Source: Nocardia puris
Lineage (GTDB): Bacteria; Actinomycetota; Actinomycetes; Mycobacteriales; Mycobacteriaceae
Direction of reading: 5' to 3'
Length of the DNA: 44,036 bases
Assembly: GCF_003315035.1 (NCBI RefSeq)
Contig: NZ_QNRE01000026.1
Coordinates: 1 to 44,036, forward strand
Shown: one piece after another, positions 24,369-32,425 of the stretch
Layout: every line of letters starts with the position of its first letter
How positions within the stretch are numbered: the stretch's first letter is position 1
The notes under the pieces: generated by a model
Databases searched by the model: none
Seen by the model: the letters and a program-made list of their open reading frames with translations, nothing else
Told to the model about the DNA's origin: nothing
Position numbers and translations under genes: made by a program

Positions 24369-24403
24369 TACTATCTACGTCAGTAGATAGTAGATAGTAG
24401 ATA
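24369..24403. promoter_or_regulatory. BlaI-type operator with tandem half-sites before the M56 peptidase gene
   Basis: TACTATCTAC-GTCA-GTAGATAGTA is a perfect dyad (24369-24392). The right arm continues as three tandem GTAGATA heptamers (24383-24403). This offers one full site plus extra half-sites. It is about 210 bases before the peptidase start. Confidence 0.65.
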
Positions 24404-24610
24404 CGCGGAATGCAACTACCCGGCAGATGATCGGTAGCGGCGCCGCGGCGGCGCGATCATTGGCCGCCTTCAGGGGCCGATAGTATGTTGGCGAGCCGCA
24501 AATGCTGTGTACAACGCCCGTATCTCGACCCGGCAGAGGAGCCAATCGGTGCCATCGATGTTCGTGCGTACGGTCGTGGTCGTCGATACAGATACGCCGC
24601 GGGCGCTCTC

Positions 24611-25558
24611 ATGAGTGTGGCACTGTGCCTACTGGCCTACACCGTGGTCGTGGCGGTGCTGGCGCCGCCACTGTTGCTGCGCACGGCCGGCGACGGGCAA
24701 CATCCCCGCTTGGGCCTGGTAGCCTGGCTCAGCGCTATCGTCTCGGTCCTGCTGTCCTGGGCCGTCGCGGTTGCCTTCCTCGGCGTCGATGTCGTCCGCG
24801 ATCTGCTCGCCGATCAACATCTGGATCTCGGACGTTGTTTCAGGCAACTGCACGACGCCGCGGCCGGCTCGTACGGAATCGCTGTCCAGATCGGCCTGTG
24901 GACGCTGACAGGGCTGGCGGCACTCGCGGCTTTCGTCGCGGCGTGGCGGCTGTGCCGTTCGCTGGTCCGGGCTCGATCGGTGACTCATCAGCATGCGCAG
25001 GCGGCACGGATGGTCGGTCGCCGTCATGACCGCCACGACGCGGTGGTGCTCGATCATCCCGAACCGGCGGCCTATTCGGTGGCAGGCAACCCGAACACCA
25101 TCGTGTTGACCCAGGGCATCGTCGCCACCCTCGACGAGGAACAGCTGGCCGCGGTCATGGCCCACGAACGCGCCCACCTGCGTGGACGCCACCACCTGCT
25201 ACTCGCCTTCACCCGAGCACTCGCCTCGGTGTTCCCCCGCATCGAGTTGTTCGCCACCGGCGCCGCGCAGGTGGCGCGCCTGACCGAGATGATCGCCGAC
25301 GACGCCGCCGCCGACATCTACGGACCCATTACTGTCTGCGAGGCGCTGGTGACCTTGGCCGACAATCACGGCATGGCCCCGGTCGCGGCCACTGAAGTGG
25401 GGCTGGTCGATCGGGTTCGCCGCCTCGCGGATCCCCCGGCACCCACCCGGATCAATCGTGTCGCCGCCTCGGCCGCTATCGCCGCGGTCGTCCTGGGACC
25501 GATGATCGCGACCCTGGCCGCGGCAGGTGGGATCGGTGTCTGCGCGCTGGGCACCTGA
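24611..25558 (+). CDS. M56-family membrane metallopeptidase (BlaR1/MecR1-like)
   Basis: A 315-residue protein: N-terminal hydrophobic helices (MSVALCLLAYTVVVAVLAPP), further helices near residues 35-60 and 95-120, then a cytosolic protease domain with the zinc motif HERAH (in VMAHERAHLRGRHH). A C-terminal membrane helix follows. M56 enzymes cleave BlaI-type repressors on signal. Actinobacterial members usually sit next to a blaI gene. Here the nearest BlaI repressors are 8 and 11 kb away, but a BlaI-type dyad precedes the gene. ATG 24611 is preferred because family members begin with this sequence; the 42-codon upstream extension lacks protein character. No clear ribosome-binding site is seen. 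Confidence 0.85.
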   Translation: MSVALCLLAYTVVVAVLAPPLLLRTAGDGQHPRLGLVAWLSAIVSVLLSWAVAVAFLGVDVVRDLLADQHLDLGRCFRQLHDAAAGSYGIAVQIGLWTLTGLAALAAFVAAWRLCRSLVRARSVTHQHAQAARMVGRRHDRHDAVVLDHPEPAAYSVAGNPNTIVLTQGIVATLDEEQLAAVMAHERAHLRGRHHLLLAFTRALASVFPRIELFATGAAQVARLTEMIADDAAADIYGPITVCEALVTLADNHGMAPVAATEVGLVDRVRRLADPPAPTRINRVAASAAIAAVVLGPMIATLAAAGGIGVCALGT

Positions 25559-25676
25559 ACCCGGCAAGGGCCCGCCGGTCGCGGGGCAAGCTCGGCTTGC
25601 GTCCGGCGATCGCGCTGGCGGTTGTTCGGCGTCTTGTGAACTACGTCTTGTATCCAGGAAGGTGAAGGAGTCGATG

Positions 25677-26126
25677 ATGGCAGGTCGGTCCTTGGTCCCC
25701 GACGCCGCCCGCTGGCCCGGTGGTGACCGGTTGCAGTGGCTGACGCTGTCCGCTCTCGTATTCCTCGGCGGCGCCGCGGCGCTACGGGTTGTCGGTGTCC
25801 CATCGGTAGATCTGCACGGACCGACGCATTTCCTCGGGCTCATGGACCCTTTCTGCGGCGGAACCCGGGCCACCTACCTGCTGCTGACCGGCGAAGTGTC
25901 GGAGTCTCTTCGCTACAATCCCGGCGTCCTTGTCCTCGCCGCCGTCGCCCTCCTTGCCCTGGCGCGCGGCGCGATCGGAGTGCTCACCGGCCACTGGTTA
26001 CAGATCGCGCTGCGTCCAGGACTACGCCGCGTATTGCGGATCGTCGCCGTGGTCGCGGTGCTGGGGTTGTGGGTGCGCCAGCAGGTCAACGCCGACCTGC
26101 TGACCCAACCCTGGCCGGTCCCGTAA
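25677..26126 (+). CDS. DUF2752 membrane protein
   Basis: A 149-residue protein with three hydrophobic segments and the DUF2752 signature: HFLGLMDPFCGGTRATYLLL, then LRYNPGVLVL. The family's PxCGxTR motif is here PFCGGTR. Function unknown; it is common in actinobacteria. GGTGAAGGAG lies 6 bases before ATG 25677, which is preferred over ATG 25674. It follows the M56 gene by about 120 bases on the same strand and converges tail to tail with the HMA gene at 26127 with no gap. Confidence 0.8.
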   Translation: MAGRSLVPDAARWPGGDRLQWLTLSALVFLGGAAALRVVGVPSVDLHGPTHFLGLMDPFCGGTRATYLLLTGEVSESLRYNPGVLVLAAVALLALARGAIGVLTGHWLQIALRPGLRRVLRIVAVVAVLGLWVRQQVNADLLTQPWPVP

Positions 26127-26342
26127 CTATCGAGTGACCACCGCGGTGTAGCCCAACTCGGTGATCGCGGCGATCACGTCCTCGACGGTGGTGACCGCGA
26201 CATCGAGCTCCACGGTACTGCGGCCCTTCTTCATCGAAGTCTGCGTGCCGGCCACGCCGGGCAGGTCTTCGAGGGTGTCGTCGATGAGCAGTGCGCAGCT
26301 GCCGCAGTGCATGCCCTCGATCCGGAAAATGTGGGTGGTCAT
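26127..26342 (-). CDS. HMA-domain metal-binding protein
   Basis: A 71-residue single HMA domain with EGMHCGSC at residues 9-16. The His in place of Thr/Ser in GMTC is common in HMA proteins tied to TauE/UreH-like transporters. It follows the TauE/UreH-like gene by 14 bases in the same operon and probably hands Cu(I) to or from that protein. Confidence 0.9.
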   Translation of the reverse strand: MTTHIFRIEGMHCGSCALLIDDTLEDLPGVAGTQTSMKKGRSTVELDVAVTTVEDVIAAITELGYTAVVTR

Positions 26343-26356
26343 GCGGAGTTGCCCCT

Positions 26357-27433
26357 TCAGAGGATGGTGATCATGCCCGAGTACATGCCCATACCGCAGG
26401 TGTAGTCCAAGCGGCCGGGCTGCAAAGTGCCCAGGTCGATGCGGGTTTCGCCGCTGGTCGGCAGCGTCGCGGTGATGCCGAGACTCGGAACAACCATCGA
26501 CCGAACACATCCTTGTGTTCGGTTGGTCTTGACGACGAGCGTGGTCGGGATGCCCGCGACGGCTTCGATATTCTTGGGACCGTAGGAGCCGGTCTTGGCG
26601 GTGATTGTCAGGGTCTGCACACCGTCGGCGACGACAGCGGCCGAGGCGTCTGCTGCTGGGGGTTCGAATCCGATCGACTCGGTGATCCGGCTGGCCGCTA
26701 GCGGCGAACCGGCGAGCTTGAGGCCTCCGTTGAGTGTGTAGAAGCCCATCGCGAGCACCACGACACCGGTGGCCAGGGCCAGTCTGCCCCGCCACACCGT
26801 GGCCGCGACCCGGGCGGCGTATCCGAGGATCGCGAACAGCGGGCTGGTACCGAGCACGAAGACCGCCATGATCGCCGCACCCCACCACGGCGAGCCCGAG
26901 GCCAAGGCCAGCGCCTCCACCGACAGCGTCACCCCGCACGGGATCAGGACCGTCGAGACACCTAGCACCGCCGGAGCAAGCGCGGCCTGCGAACGTGCCC
27001 GCTTGCGCAGTACCCGCATCCAGGACGCGGGTGGTTCGACCACGATGCCTCGGAACCCCGGCACGCCCAGCTGCGCGAGACCGAAGACGATGATCAACAG
27101 CCCTGCCCCGATCTGCAGCCAGGTCCTGGCACCGGTCGACAACTGCACGGCACCTCCGACGGCACCCAGGACCGCGCCGAGCACGGTGTGCGACAACAAT
27201 TTCCCGGCAAGGAACCCGCCGACCGGGGCGAGATCATCGACGACCCGTTGGCCCCAACGCGGCTGGCCCGTCGTTGTCCCAGCGGCACTGTTGGAGGCCG
27301 ATGCAGCGCCGACACCCGCCGCTGCGGCGGCGCGCTGACGGGTGATCAGACCGGTGAGCAGACCGCCTTGCACGGCAGCACACGACACACCGCCGGCGAA
27401 CAAGCCGGTCACCAGAACAGGAAAAAGATTCAC
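26357..27433 (-). CDS. TauE/UreH-like membrane transporter with C-terminal cupredoxin-type domain
   Basis: A 358-residue protein. The N-terminal part has about six helices in the DsbD/UreH/TauE style, including a GVSCAAVQGGLLTG motif and a VLIPCGVTLSVEALAL motif, each with one Cys in a membrane helix. The last 100 residues form an exported beta domain with CVRSM...CGMGMYSGM, a Cys/Met-rich copper-site pattern. Such proteins occur with HMA partners in copper-handling loci. AGGAG 6 bases before GTG 27433 fixes the start; longer in-frame starts (27469, 27712) lack one. The operon order is DUF6153, this gene, HMA. Confidence 0.8.
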   Translation of the reverse strand: MNLFPVLVTGLFAGGVSCAAVQGGLLTGLITRQRAAAAAGVGAASASNSAAGTTTGQPRWGQRVVDDLAPVGGFLAGKLLSHTVLGAVLGAVGGAVQLSTGARTWLQIGAGLLIIVFGLAQLGVPGFRGIVVEPPASWMRVLRKRARSQAALAPAVLGVSTVLIPCGVTLSVEALALASGSPWWGAAIMAVFVLGTSPLFAILGYAARVAATVWRGRLALATGVVVLAMGFYTLNGGLKLAGSPLAASRITESIGFEPPAADASAAVVADGVQTLTITAKTGSYGPKNIEAVAGIPTTLVVKTNRTQGCVRSMVVPSLGITATLPTSGETRIDLGTLQPGRLDYTCGMGMYSGMITIL

Positions 27434-27549
27434 GAAAGACTCCTGCGAGGAAAGGAAAGACAACGGCATGACAGTTCGCGCCGACGACAGAGTCGGCGGC
27501 GCGAGACCCGAGACGGTCACAACATCGGACACATCCCGGGCGCCCGCTC

Positions 27550-28005
27550 CTATGTCCGCAACACGCAGAGTTCGGCCAAGGTCGGTGCACGCGGCAGGAC
27601 CGCCCGCACCCGTATCATCGCGACATCCGGGGCTCGGCGAAGCACAGTGGCAACGACGTCGCGCCGCGGAAAGGCGAGTGTCGCCAGCATCGCCAGGAAT
27701 GCCGCCAAACACGCCATCACCAGACCCACCGGCGGGGCAGGCACGGCATCGTCGGCCACCGTCAACGGCGTATCGGCAGCCTGGACGCCCACCCCGGAAT
27801 CAGGGCCGTGATCATGCTCGTGGATTCCGGCATCACCAACCTGCGCACCACCACACTGACCCGCCACACCACCGACCATGGCGGCCGAGTGCGCCATCGT
27901 CATCGGCATGCCGGTCTGGCACTGCGCCCCGTGCACGAGGGCGATCGCGACGAACGCCGACAGCGCCACCGCAAGCCGCAGCAGCGCGGCTCGTCGTGCA
28001 GTCAT
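27550..28005 (-). CDS. DUF6153-family membrane/exported protein
   Basis: A 151-residue protein with an N-terminal signal-like helix (LRLAVALSAFVAIALVHG), a Met/His/Cys-containing exported segment (CQTGMPMTMAHSAAM, HEHDHG), a second helix (GLVMACLAAFLAMLATLAF) and the family-type tail ending LAELCVLRT. DUF6153 proteins occur in actinobacterial copper loci; function unknown. ATG 28005 is preferred, though GTG 28020 is possible. The dyad TCCTACT-N9-AGTAGGA lies 23 bases upstream. It heads a probable three-gene unit with the TauE/UreH-like and HMA genes. Confidence 0.75.
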   Translation of the reverse strand: MTARRAALLRLAVALSAFVAIALVHGAQCQTGMPMTMAHSAAMVGGVAGQCGGAQVGDAGIHEHDHGPDSGVGVQAADTPLTVADDAVPAPPVGLVMACLAAFLAMLATLAFPRRDVVATVLRRAPDVAMIRVRAVLPRAPTLAELCVLRT

Positions 28006-28027
28006 CGGCGCGAAGATCACGCGGTGA

Positions 28028-28050
28028 TCCTACTAAGCGATCCAGTAGGA
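28028..28050. promoter_or_regulatory. Candidate BlaI-type operator before the DUF6153 operon
   Basis: TCCTACT-N9-AGTAGGA is a perfect dyad sharing the CTACT/AGTAG arms of the island's other sites. It lies directly before the leftward DUF6153 gene, where bound repressor would block initiation. Confidence 0.6.
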
Positions 28051-28339
28051 CGCGCAGCCCGCCCGCGATCACTACGGTCGTGTTCGTTTGCCGCCCTCGA
28101 CGCCAGCGGCCTCAACTCAGGCTGAGACTTCACAGCCCGGCACTCCGGGTTCCACTTGCCTTGGTGAGCGCGGCGGCGCCCTGGGCGAAGGCATGGCGGC
28201 ATCGCAAAGGCGACAGCGTGCTGCCCGATTCTCGGCGAATGCTGCCACGTCCCCGAACAGTGCCGTGCGTGGCCTTGTCCAGGCCAGTGAGTGCTAGCGC
28301 GGCTGTTTTCTGCATCTGCACCCACTGGCCGCTCAGTGA
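28051..28339. other. Intergenic region without recognised gene
   Basis: These 289 bases separate the DUF6153 promoter from the DUF1775 stop. A leftward 63-codon frame (28130-28321) has no recognisable features and no ribosome-binding site. No repeat or terminator is evident. Confidence 0.4.
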
Positions 28340-29014
28340 CTATCGAGTGGTACGGCGGGTGCGTGCCAGTGCGGCCACCGCGACGGCCGCGGCGATCACG
28401 CCCAGTCCCAGCCCGCCCGCAGCCATCCAGCGCGTCGCCGAATCAGTGCCGGTCTCGGCATCGTGCTCGTCCTGGGCTGCCGGGGCGGCGGCGTGGGAGT
28501 GTCCGTGTCCGTCGCCGGCGGGAGCGGGTGCCAGAGCCAGGACCGGCAGCGGGAATTCCGGTTCGGGTGCGCCCTCGGTGCTGGGCTGGTCCCAGGTGAC
28601 GACCTTGCCGTCGCTGTAGGTCTGAACGGCGCGGAAGGCGACGGAGTCCTGGGTGGGCAGCGGCCCGGCGTAGAGATCGAAACGCTGGAACTGGCCTGGG
28701 CCGACACCGGCCCCTGGATCCGCTGTCCAGGTGACCGAGGTTGCCATCTTGGCCGCATCCCGGTTCACCGTGGCGGTCCATCCGGGCAGCGGTTCGGTGC
28801 GCGCGGTTTTGAGGCCGGGCAGCTCGACCGTCAACGCGGTGGTCGAGGCCTGCTCGGATTCGTTGGAGATGCGGAAGGTCAATACCGCGGAGGTGTTTTG
28901 CTTGGCGCCGGGGGCTTCGACACCCAGGTGCGCCGAGGCGATACCGCCGGCGAGCACGGTGGCGGCCGCAGCGGCGCCGAAGGTGACGGCCAGGCGCCGC
29001 AGAACTGTGGTCAT
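28340..29014 (-). CDS. ycnI: YcnI-type DUF1775 copper-binding exported protein
   Basis: A 224-residue protein. A signal peptide ends ...GGIASA, and the mature protein starts with His (HLGVEAPGA), the N-terminal copper ligand known from B. subtilis YcnI. The Glu (SNESEQ) and Trp (VVTWDQP) of that site are also present. A His-rich linker (DGHGHSHA) and a C-terminal anchor helix with a basic tail (ALARTRRTTR) complete it. It probably acts as an outer-face copper chaperone. AAGGA lies 10 bases before ATG 29014. No CopC/CopD gene is adjacent. Confidence 0.9.
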   Translation of the reverse strand: MTTVLRRLAVTFGAAAAATVLAGGIASAHLGVEAPGAKQNTSAVLTFRISNESEQASTTALTVELPGLKTARTEPLPGWTATVNRDAAKMATSVTWTADPGAGVGPGQFQRFDLYAGPLPTQDSVAFRAVQTYSDGKVVTWDQPSTEGAPEPEFPLPVLALAPAPAGDGHGHSHAAAPAAQDEHDAETGTDSATRWMAAGGLGLGVIAAAVAVAALARTRRTTR

Positions 29015-29122
29015 GTCATATTTCCTTGAGTAGGTGGTGAGCAACGATCAGAGGCCGGGACCCGATGGGAGGGCCCCGGCGCTCGACGACATCACCGGCC
29101 TGGCTGTGGAACCAGGCGGGCC

Positions 29123-30763
29123 TCACCGCCTGGTTTCCGGTCCGGCGGCGGGATAACGCGAGCGCCGGTCCTCGGCAGAGGAGTGTGTGCGGGGCGCCGG
29201 TGGTTGGACCCGGCGGTGTCCGCGTCGCTCGGGCTCCGAACCCGGCCACGGGCGCGGCGCGCCGTTCGGGAGACGAGGCCCGGGACCGTGTCGGTCTTCA
29301 CCGACGGCTGTCCGCGGCCGCGGCGGTAGGGGCTGGCGGCGGTAGGTGCGCTGGTCGGATTCTGCCGCCGGTCGGGGCTTGGTCGCCGTACCGAGCCGAT
29401 TCACCGGTTCGATGCCGCGCCCGGATCGGCGGCGCAATGGGGTGGTCACCGGATCCGAGCCCGCAAAGGCGGGTTCGGTGAGCCGGTGGCGTCCGCTGGG
29501 CAGACGATGACGTCCGGTGACGTGCTGCTCGGGCGCGGTCGCGGTGCGGTCGGATCGTTCCAGCCGGGCCAAGGCGTAGGCGGCGATGACGCCGATCGCG
29601 GTCAAGCCCGCCCAGACGACCCAGTCCAGTCCGGCGTCGCGCGCGGCGCCGACGAGGGTACCGGTGGCCAGGTTGCCGACCAGGATGCCGACACCGACGA
29701 CGGTGTTGTAGAAGCCGTAGTGGGTGGCGACCAGCTTGTTTCCCGACAGCGAGACCACGGTGTCCATCTCGAACGGGAACACCGCCGCCGTGCCGATCGC
29801 CAGCAGCGTGGTGGTGACCAGCAGCGCGGTCACCGCGGCCACGGTGCCGAAAAGCCCCGTGGTGGGCACGATGATCAAGGGGATGAACGCCGCAGCGAGC
29901 ACGGCCATGCCGGCGACCAGGCTCTTGCCCGGCCCCCAGCGGGCACGCAACCACGCGGTGATGCGCAGCTGACCGGCGACAGCGACGACGCCGGAAACCA
30001 CGAACAAGGCCGAGACCAGGGTTTGCGAGCGTGCCCCGGCGATGAATTCCGCTTGCAATGGCAAGGCCAGATACACCTGGAACGACAAGACATACGAGCC
30101 GATCATCGCTACCGAGAACGCCAGGAACCGCCGGTTGGACATGACCCGGCGCCAGTCGTCGAGCACCGAGGTCTTCTCGGCCGGGGCTTCACCGCGGCGG
30201 GCGGGCAGGGCGAACAGCTGAGCGATGGTCAACGCGGCGAACACCGCCGCCGCGACCCCGGCGGTGACGCGGAAGTCGACCGCCATCAACGCCAGCCCGA
30301 CCAGCGGTCCGGCGAGGATGCCCGCTTGATAGAACATGTTGAAGACCGCGAACGCCTCGACGCGGCGCTCGCCGGTGTCAGCGGCCAGATAGGCGCGCAC
30401 GGCCGGATTGAACAACGCGCCCGCGAAGCCGGTCGCCGCGGAAGCGATCAACACCGCGGGCAGGGATTCGGCGAAGACCAGCAGCGCGAAGCCGCCGGTA
30501 CGCAGCAAGCATCCGGCCACGATCAACGGTTTGTAGCCGAGCCGATCAGCCAGGGTGCCGCCGATGAGGAACATGCCCTGCTGGGAAAAGTTGCGTACAC
30601 CCAGGACCAGTCCGACCGCCCACGCCGCGAGCCCCAGTGGGCCGGCCAGGTATCCGGCCAGGTACGGCATCAGCATGTAGAAGCCGAGGTTGATGCCGAA
30701 CTGGTTGATCATCAACAGCTGCGCGGGCCGGTCGAAACTGGCGAATTTGGTGACCACGGTCAC
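29123..30763 (-). CDS. MFS transporter coupled to the cysteine-synthase-like gene
   Basis: A 546-residue protein. About 12 helices span residues 15-400 with the GGTLADRLGYKP loop motif after helix 2. A Pro/Arg-rich, apparently unstructured tail of about 140 residues follows, unusual for the superfamily. The ATG overlaps the stop of the upstream PLP-enzyme gene (ATGA, 30760-30763), so they are translationally coupled. The substrate may be cysteine, a related thiol or a product of the PLP enzyme; this is inference from coupling. Confidence 0.8.
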   Translation of the reverse strand: MTVVTKFASFDRPAQLLMINQFGINLGFYMLMPYLAGYLAGPLGLAAWAVGLVLGVRNFSQQGMFLIGGTLADRLGYKPLIVAGCLLRTGGFALLVFAESLPAVLIASAATGFAGALFNPAVRAYLAADTGERRVEAFAVFNMFYQAGILAGPLVGLALMAVDFRVTAGVAAAVFAALTIAQLFALPARRGEAPAEKTSVLDDWRRVMSNRRFLAFSVAMIGSYVLSFQVYLALPLQAEFIAGARSQTLVSALFVVSGVVAVAGQLRITAWLRARWGPGKSLVAGMAVLAAAFIPLIIVPTTGLFGTVAAVTALLVTTTLLAIGTAAVFPFEMDTVVSLSGNKLVATHYGFYNTVVGVGILVGNLATGTLVGAARDAGLDWVVWAGLTAIGVIAAYALARLERSDRTATAPEQHVTGRHRLPSGRHRLTEPAFAGSDPVTTPLRRRSGRGIEPVNRLGTATKPRPAAESDQRTYRRQPLPPRPRTAVGEDRHGPGPRLPNGAPRPWPGSEPERRGHRRVQPPAPRTHSSAEDRRSRYPAAGPETRR

Positions 30764-31890
30764 GAGGCGAGTTCTCCTTCTGCCATTGCCGTCGGCGAGA
30801 CCACCGTGGTGCAGCGGGTCCAGCGCTGCACGACCCGTTCACCGGGGTGGCTGATCGCTTCGGGCGCGATCGGCGGGGTGGTGTCGAGGAGCCCGTGCTC
30901 GGCGCAGTAGGCGTCGTTGTAGATGGTGTCGAAGTAGCGGTGTGGCCCGTCGGGGAACACCGCGGCGATTCGGGTCGACGGCGCGGCGACGCGGGCGGCC
31001 CATCCGGCGACCAGCGCGACCGCGCCCACGCTCCACCCGCCGGTGGCGTGGTGTGTCGCTGCCAGTGTGCGGCACGCCCACACCGATTCCGCCGGGGCGA
31101 CCCAGTGGACTTCGTCGAAGGCCGCGTAGTCGACGTTGGCGGGGTAGATGCTCGAACCCAGGCCGCGCATCAGCCGCGGCCCGGCCGGTTGGCCGAAGAT
31201 CGTCGAGGAGATCGTGTCGACGCCGACCAGTTTCATCTCCGGGTTGTAGCGGCGCAGCACGCGCGCGACTCCGGCCGAGTGTCCGCCGGTGCCGACCGCG
31301 CACACCAGGACATCGACGGTGCCCAGCTGCTCGATCAGCTCCAAAGCCAGGGATTCGTAGCCCTCGACGTTGTCGGGATTGCTGTACTGATCCGGGCACC
31401 AGGCGTCGTCCTCGGCAGCCAGCAGCTCGGCGACCCGGTCGCGCCGCGCCTGCTGCCAGCCACCGACCGGGTGCGGTTCGGTGACCAGGTCGACCGTGGC
31501 GCCGTAGGCGGCCAGCATCTGGGCGACGATCGGTTCCAGCCCCGGGTCGGTGACCACGGTCACCGGGTGCTGGTACACCATCCCGGCCAGCGCCAACCCC
31601 AGGCCCAGCGTGCCGCTGGTCGATTCGACGATGCGCGCGCCAGGCGCCAGATCGCCGCGTTCGCGCGCCTTCTGCACCATGTGCAGCGCGGGACGGTCCT
31701 TCATCCCGCCAGGGTTGAACCCTTCCAGCTTGGCCCAGAACCCGCGATCGGCGCCGGCCAGAGGTTCTCCGATCCGCAGCACCGGGGTGTTGCCGACCAG
31801 ACCGCGGGGTGCATCGATGGCATCTGGGGCGCCCAGCATGCGACGGGTGTGGGCGAGTTCGAGGGTGGGGAAGGTCGAGGTGTTGTTCAC
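30760..31890 (-). CDS. PLP-dependent cysteine synthase/cysteine desulfhydrase-like protein
   Basis: A 376-residue fold-type II PLP enzyme. The Lys that binds PLP lies in NPGGMKDRPA. The loop that in O-acetylserine sulfhydrylases reads TSGNTG is TSGTLG here, and the phosphate-binding Gly-rich loop is GTGGHSAG. Mycobacterial Cds1, a cysteine desulfhydrase, belongs to this wider family. The changed substrate loop suggests this is not an ordinary CysK. Making sulfide or cysteine would help immobilise copper, which is inference. GTG 31890 is chosen; the 26-codon upstream extension is not protein-like. Coupled to the MFS gene downstream. Confidence 0.8.
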   Translation of the reverse strand: MNNTSTFPTLELAHTRRMLGAPDAIDAPRGLVGNTPVLRIGEPLAGADRGFWAKLEGFNPGGMKDRPALHMVQKARERGDLAPGARIVESTSGTLGLGLALAGMVYQHPVTVVTDPGLEPIVAQMLAAYGATVDLVTEPHPVGGWQQARRDRVAELLAAEDDAWCPDQYSNPDNVEGYESLALELIEQLGTVDVLVCAVGTGGHSAGVARVLRRYNPEMKLVGVDTISSTIFGQPAGPRLMRGLGSSIYPANVDYAAFDEVHWVAPAESVWACRTLAATHHATGGWSVGAVALVAGWAARVAAPSTRIAAVFPDGPHRYFDTIYNDAYCAEHGLLDTTPPIAPEAISHPGERVVQRWTRCTTVVSPTAMAEGELAS

Positions 31891-31993
31891 GGTTGCTGTC
31901 TCTTCTCTGCACAGGCGACCGCTTTCGCGGTACGCCACGACGATGGGCAGCGAGCACCGGCCGGACACGACGGATCGGCCTGGCGCTGACCGA

Positions 31994-32425
31994 TCAGCGT
32001 CGGGAAATACAGAACAGAGTCAGTACAGTGCGCCCATCAGGCGAACGCGGCGCAGTAGGCGGCCCACGAATACCACCAGCGCGGGAGTCCGGTGTCGACG
32101 CCGGCGTCCAGACCGCGGTGAAAGCGGCGAGCACCAGAGCGGCCAGCGTCAGCGACACGATGCCCGGCGGCAGCGCCTTGTCCGGGCAGTGCCCGGCGTG
32201 CGCGATGCACAGCTGGGTCGCGTCGACGGTAGGGAGGGCGTGGTCGTGGCCGGTCGCGGCGTCGAAATCGGCGTGGTCGTGGTCAGTCGCGCTGACGGGC
32301 GCGGCAGCGGTGAGCGCGTGATGGACACGTGAGCCGGTCTGATCATTGAAGAGCAGGCAATCGGCGGCAGGAACGATCACCAGGGCGGCCAGCAGCAGAA
32401 CTGCCAACCAGCTACCCCTGCGCAT
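31994..32425 (-). CDS. LpqS-like copper-responsive exported protein
   Basis: A 143-residue protein with an N-terminal hydrophobic segment (SWLAVLLLAALVIVPAADC). A His-rich exported loop (DHDHADFDAATGHDHA) and a pair of Cys (QLCIAHAGHCPDKA) follow, then a second hydrophobic stretch and a GRTVLTLFCISRR tail that matches the end of mycobacterial LpqS-type proteins. In M. tuberculosis lpqS belongs to the RicR copper regulon. The Asp before the Cys makes the lipobox atypical. ATG 32425 is used; GTG 32443 is an alternative. It is divergent from the His-rich secreted gene, with a CTAC/GTAG dyad between. Confidence 0.65.
   Translation of the reverse strand: MRRGSWLAVLLLAALVIVPAADCLLFNDQTGSRVHHALTAAAPVSATDHDHADFDAATGHDHALPTVDATQLCIAHAGHCPDKALPPGIVSLTLAALVLAAFTAVWTPASTPDSRAGGIRGPPTAPRSPDGRTVLTLFCISRR

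Larger units (their letters stand above)
24113..24610. other. Intergenic region with terminator and repeated promoter module
   Basis: No gene is supported. The region holds a hairpin (24232-24265), a CGCGCGAGATGAGGGGATCGC-like imperfect hairpin near 24285-24310, and the operator with tandem GTAGATA repeats. The span 24290-24430 repeats much of 23300-23445, with blocks AGATGA, TAGGGG, GCCC, CAAGTACTAT, CAGTAGA and GGAATGCAAC in the same order. Confidence 0.5.

Noticed and set aside
24383..24403. Three tandem GTAGATA units as a possible CRISPR or microsatellite
   Set aside because: The units are only 7 bases, without spacers, and extend an operator arm. No cas gene is present.
28130..28321. 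Leftward 63-codon frame starting Met-Gln-Met-Gln
   Set aside because: No ribosome-binding site and no Met/Cys pattern beyond the first residues. It does not resemble the two micropeptides.
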